Assembly (NCBI GenBank): GCA_001600455.1
Contig: BCKC01000007.1
Location: 1,304,019-1,368,018, forward strand
DNA: 64,000 nt
Source: Endocalyx cinctus
Taxonomy: Eukaryota > Ascomycota > Sordariomycetes > Amphisphaeriales > Apiosporaceae
Reading direction: 5' to 3'
Made by a program: the position numbers and the translations under genes. The notes beneath the pieces are model-generated. The model was not told the DNA's origin. It did no database searches and saw only the letters and a list, made by a program, of their open reading frames with translations. This document shows positions 60,300-64,000 of the stretch, piece by piece (the stretch's first letter is position 1; the number at the start of each line of letters is the position of its first letter).

Positions 60300-63200
60300 A
60301 GGACTCGGATAGGACGATACAACATTTCAAAAATCTACAAACAGGGGGGGGTTTTCATCAATGGAGGATCTGAATTGGCATATATTACGATAAAAATATA
60401 TATTATATGTGATACAAGTAAAAAAAAAATTATATACAATTGATAATTATATTGATGCACGTTCGACACGTGTTGGATTGTGTAAGACAACGGGTTCAGA
60501 GGTGAGACAATGTGGGAGATGAACATGAAAAGAAAAGATGTTTGTTCCGAAAAATAAGCTGAAAGGCTGAAGTTCTATAATTAGCAGATACGACACACGA
60601 CGCGGGCGGTCAGAAGAGGCAATAAGCTTACAGTGACCAGAGTGACCCGCTAGCGTAGTCTTGTAGGCTCTGCGTTAACAATTATTTGGGGTCATCATAT
60701 AATTACTGAAGCACTGCACAGAGTTATCAAATTGTATATACAGACAGGCAGAATACTTCATATATGATAAACCATCAATTATCGGTCATTACTGTACGAA
60801 TTCAGCATAGTCATCTTGATTCTGGTCTTTAAATTCATTTCTCCCTGATTGAATAATTTTAACATGTTGATTGTCTTGGTGTCAAGTTCGTAAAGTCGAT
60901 ATCGGACGATTCCCCTATGGTAACTTAGTCAGTATTGAACAGAAATTAATAATCGGTCATAATATCACGTATATATATTGTAGACATTCATGGATATTTG
61001 CAAGTTTTGCCCAGAGACCAAATTACTATGAGTCTATGACATGATTGAAATTAGAGGTCTTATTGTAATTAGGTGCAATTGTAATCATTAATTAGTTACC
61101 AGGTTAATAAGACTCTGTTCCATCATGTCAGGTTTACAACCAACTATCCCATAATCGAGTGTCTCTTGATAGCAAGAGTCAGAGTGTTCTATCTTAGTAA
61201 TGCAAGGGCTATTTCATATGGCCGCTATCTTCGAATGACTTAACTCGCCTTTTATCTGTAGCGACGGTCAAATCCGGCTACATTTGACACTCGTCAAAAT
61301 AAATGTAGTACCTTGCTTCTTTATAATCACTGCATCGATAAAACCATGATCTTTAAGATTCATAGTGACCAAGTGATGGAGCAGGGACGTCTGCTTTGTT
61401 ATCCCTTTACTTTGATTTTTTGATTTTCAAATTTCTTGTAGTATATAACGCATTATGAGTATAACGACATAAGCTTAGGTATCGCAAGACTCCTGAGATA
61501 ACAGAGAGCCATAAACTCGTAGCAAATACCGGAAGAAAGATGAATATAGATAAAGGTGATCATTGAGGTTGTTTGGTCGATGTGTATCAACGGGCCTTCT
61601 CGTCTATGCAAGTCGATTTTTCCCGGAAAATCTACATAACCATTTCAATATCGACAAATTATCTTGATACAATCCAAGAAAACTTGATGAAGGCCTTCCA
61701 ACTTCTCTACGCTACCTCAAAGAAAAAAGTCTATTTTAAGTATATCATGACTTTAACTGCTAGATATTAATTAGTCCATGAAAGACTTCTCCTATAGGAA
61801 AGAAATATGGAATAATTTTCGAAGGAATACGGGACGAAAAGGAGGTTTCGTACATGAATCTACGCCGGCTTTGTACGACCAGGTTTTTCTTGATTATGAT
61901 CCTGCCTCTGTTTCTAGATCTAGGAGTTATATTCTTGCGGTGTAGTGTAGTATCCGCCTCCTGTTATAGGGGACGCTGTTTGATCTCCGTCGTCTAGAAA
62001 ATTCTAGTTTGCCATAGCCCGTCTCCTCCGCTGCGCTTCCAAACAGCATGATGGTGGAACCTGCAAGATTCTTCAAACGAACTCCCCATGTTGTATTCGG
62101 CGAATTCCATATTGGCTTCCTGTAGCAGTAGAAATATTCGCTAGATACATATAGCTTCAGGATGCTTAGGATCGATATTAATATAATCCAACCCTGTGAA
62201 AAAAATGACATATTCTAGTTACATAGTATTTCATACCATGGAACGTGTATGAGAAGAAAATCACCGTAGCGTACCAAAGTAAGCTACAAATATAGCTTTT
62301 CCCTGTCGATATTGCAACATCATATGTTATGCACTATGATGCAGGATTATGGTTACATCACGGCAGAAGTTCGGCTTACCGCCCGGACCCTCGAATGTTT
62401 GCATAGCTAATTCCACGAGAGCTCGGTAATTTAAATTGATCACTAGAACTTTTCCTTTTTTAAATTGTAGAACGTATGATGACAAAAGTAGTACCGTCGG
62501 GAAAAAAGAGGAGAATGGGCGTCCCGACGGGAAATTCCTCCGAATCTCAATCCTATATTACCACCGCGGGACCTCTATAAGTCGCGAGGTCGTTGCCGGG
62601 ACGGGAATCGTTCAGTCCTGCGCTGCTGGGATTCCCGTCAAAATGTGACCCCCATACGTCCCCCAAAATCTACCGAGTGTTACCTACACTGCCGGCAGAG
62701 CCAAAATTTCTTGTTATATACATATATACATATATAATATTTCCCTTCTTATGATAATGGGACTTTAACCGACCCTAGGTTTTGTAACCCAAGGACCAGG
62801 GAGTCGGTGTCAGGATTACTTAGGGGGGGAGTTTCTTACTTAGTTGAATATTCGGAAATCCCGTTAATATGCATCACTTTCTTGACTTAAACTCCGATCA
62901 GATCATTAATTCAAGTTGCCTTTTTTTATTTCTCTTGCCCCTCTTTTTTTTTTCTCTTGCAATCAAATTAAACACGAAGAGAATTTTTTTTTGTACATCA
63001 AATAAGTACTCATTACCGAATTAGGAGTACCCAATTTTAGAAATTGTGATAAACAAATTCACGTGTCAATTACTTGAGTGTCTCGCGGCTCCTCTAGTGT
63101 GTGCTTCTGCTTGCAAGTAGGTCCCGACACTGAACGGTGATTAGTGGCTGCTATTGTTTAGTTTTTTTTTTTTTTTTTTCATAGAGATGCCGAGCATGTT

Positions 63201-63337
63201 AGTTTGAATTGATGCCCATTGCCATTATCGCCGTAGTCTGAGACAATGTCTGGAAGTCAATGATATTCTGTATTGAGGATATGTCTATGTGCTAAATATG
63301 TGCATTAACTGTGGCTTAAGCTGAAGTGATACGTATT
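60300..63337. other. AT-rich intergenic, no gene seen
   Basis: About 3 kb of AT-rich sequence with TA-rich blocks, an (ATATAC)n-like tract near 62718-62738 and poly-T runs near 62946 and 63161-63179. A minus frame at 61927-62211 starts with a hydrophobic stretch but has no family features or coding-like composition. Confidence 0.5.
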
Positions 63338-64000
63338 ATGTCGCCGATGACACTAGCAGACGAGCTGGCGAGGTGAGTGGTGATTGATTTACTGTTAGTG
63401 CTTACGGGCTTGGCGATCAATCGTAGATTCAACGTCATCTTTGGTCATCGCGCCGACTATGGCAAATCTCATTATCTTCTTAATCTAGATGATGGAAGGG
63501 CGCAACGGTTTGAAAAGGAAGTTTTTAACATCTTTGAATCTTCTGTAATCATGGCCAATATATTCTCAGTTGAACGTAAAGGTCTTTATGTGGTGCATCA
63601 GAGTTGCCCAGATAGACCGTATTTGGAGCTAGAGATACCGCAAGATGTGAAATCAGTTAAATACGTGGAGTACATAGTATCTTCACGAGATCAAGGTATT
63701 CTTTCTTTCCCCTGAGCTATTTAATTCAGATAAAAAGCCATGTGCTTATCTTCAGAGTAGGCTGGGCGGATGGCGGGAACGGTATAAGCTACACCTGGTT
63801 CAATGTGGCAGTTCAACGTCCTCCTAATCGCAACTCATTGCCAAGCTTGTCCCTGTTCGCGAATAAGCGCGGCCATCCAGAATTCGTGGAACATACCGCT
63901 CGCTGGGGAAGGGGATCCACGTTTCTCAAGAAGAAATGGAGAGCTTCCCTTCTACCGGGAGACGTGATTCAGATCATTCCCAAGGCGAGGCTTCAAGCTT
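63338..64000 (+). CDS. Conserved fungal protein, SRDQGWADGG family (5' part)
   Basis: Partial gene running off the window. Exons are 63338-63372, 63427-63695 and 63761 onward; introns of 54 and 65 nt have GTGAGT and GTATTC donors. The second join (acceptor GAGTAG) gives SRDQGWADGG followed by SYTWFNVAVQRP and LLPGDVIQIIPKARLQA. This order, a SRDQGW-type strand, a TWF strand and a PGD.IQIIP.A strand, recurs in many fungal proteins of unknown function, often near ankyrin or NLR-like regions. The N-terminus is MSPMTLADELARFNVIFGHR. No signal peptide is seen. Function is unknown, and the C-terminus lies beyond the window. Confidence 0.68.

Noticed and set aside
57633..62095. Shared 12-base string CCATGTTGTATT at two intergenic places
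   Set aside because: Flanks do not match, so it is too short to call a repeat.

Overview
The window looks like nuclear DNA of a filamentous ascomycete (Pezizomycotina, most likely Sordariomycetes). Most genes are split by 50-110 nt GT..AG introns with CTAAC/CTGAC-like branch points. The proteins are typical of this group: Snf7, Atg5, Ten1, a DSG-tailed ascomycete laccase, a Zn2Cys6 regulator, a Dal5-type MFS permease and a DUF3431 protein. No prokaryotic operons, tRNA, rRNA or CRISPR array was found. Exon models were built by hand, joining splice sites so that reading phase and family motifs stay continuous; each is a prediction.

Layout: (1) 132-795, a small secreted protein (+). (2) 0.8-4.7 kb, AT-rich gene-poor DNA with a probable solo LTR. 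(3) 4.7-7.0 kb, the divergent pair snf7 (-) and ten1 (+). (4) 7.0-10.4 kb, apparently decayed sequence. (5) 10.4-11.5 kb, a D-2-hydroxyacid dehydrogenase (-). (6) 11.5-20.3 kb, gene-poor. (7) 20.3-23.3 kb, a CSA/ERCC8-like WD40 protein (-) and a nuclear acidic protein resembling Rrn9 (+), divergently arranged. (8) 23.3-32.5 kb, gene-poor, ending in a long pyrimidine-rich upstream region. (9) 32.5-36.2 kb, a 1129-aa Zn2Cys6 transcription factor (+). (10) 37.8-39.1 kb, atg5 (-). (11) 39.9-40.2 kb, an 8-bp satellite containing an assembly gap. (12) 40.4-44.2 kb, an SNF2-family ATPase (-). (13) 45.4-47.8 kb, a 12-exon MFS permease (-). (14) 50.0-51.9 kb, a secreted laccase (-). (15) 52-59.2 kb, gene-poor. 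(16) 59.2-60.3 kb, a DUF3431 type II membrane protein (-). (17) 63.3 kb to the end, the 5' part of a conserved fungal protein (+).

The genes do not form a pathway or a biosynthetic cluster. They are housekeeping functions (ESCRT-III, telomere capping, DNA repair, autophagy) mixed with accessory ones (laccase, permease, SNF2-like ATPase, secreted protein). Gene density is low, about 13 genes in 64 kb. I saw no clear novel multi-gene system. The best leads are an exact 36-bp tandem duplication inside a WD repeat of the CSA-like gene, a one-base phase error at an MFS splice junction, a DEAY Walker B motif in the SNF2 protein, a secreted protein with a possible CheD-like Cys/His motif, and a recurring GTACTCCGTAC intergenic element.
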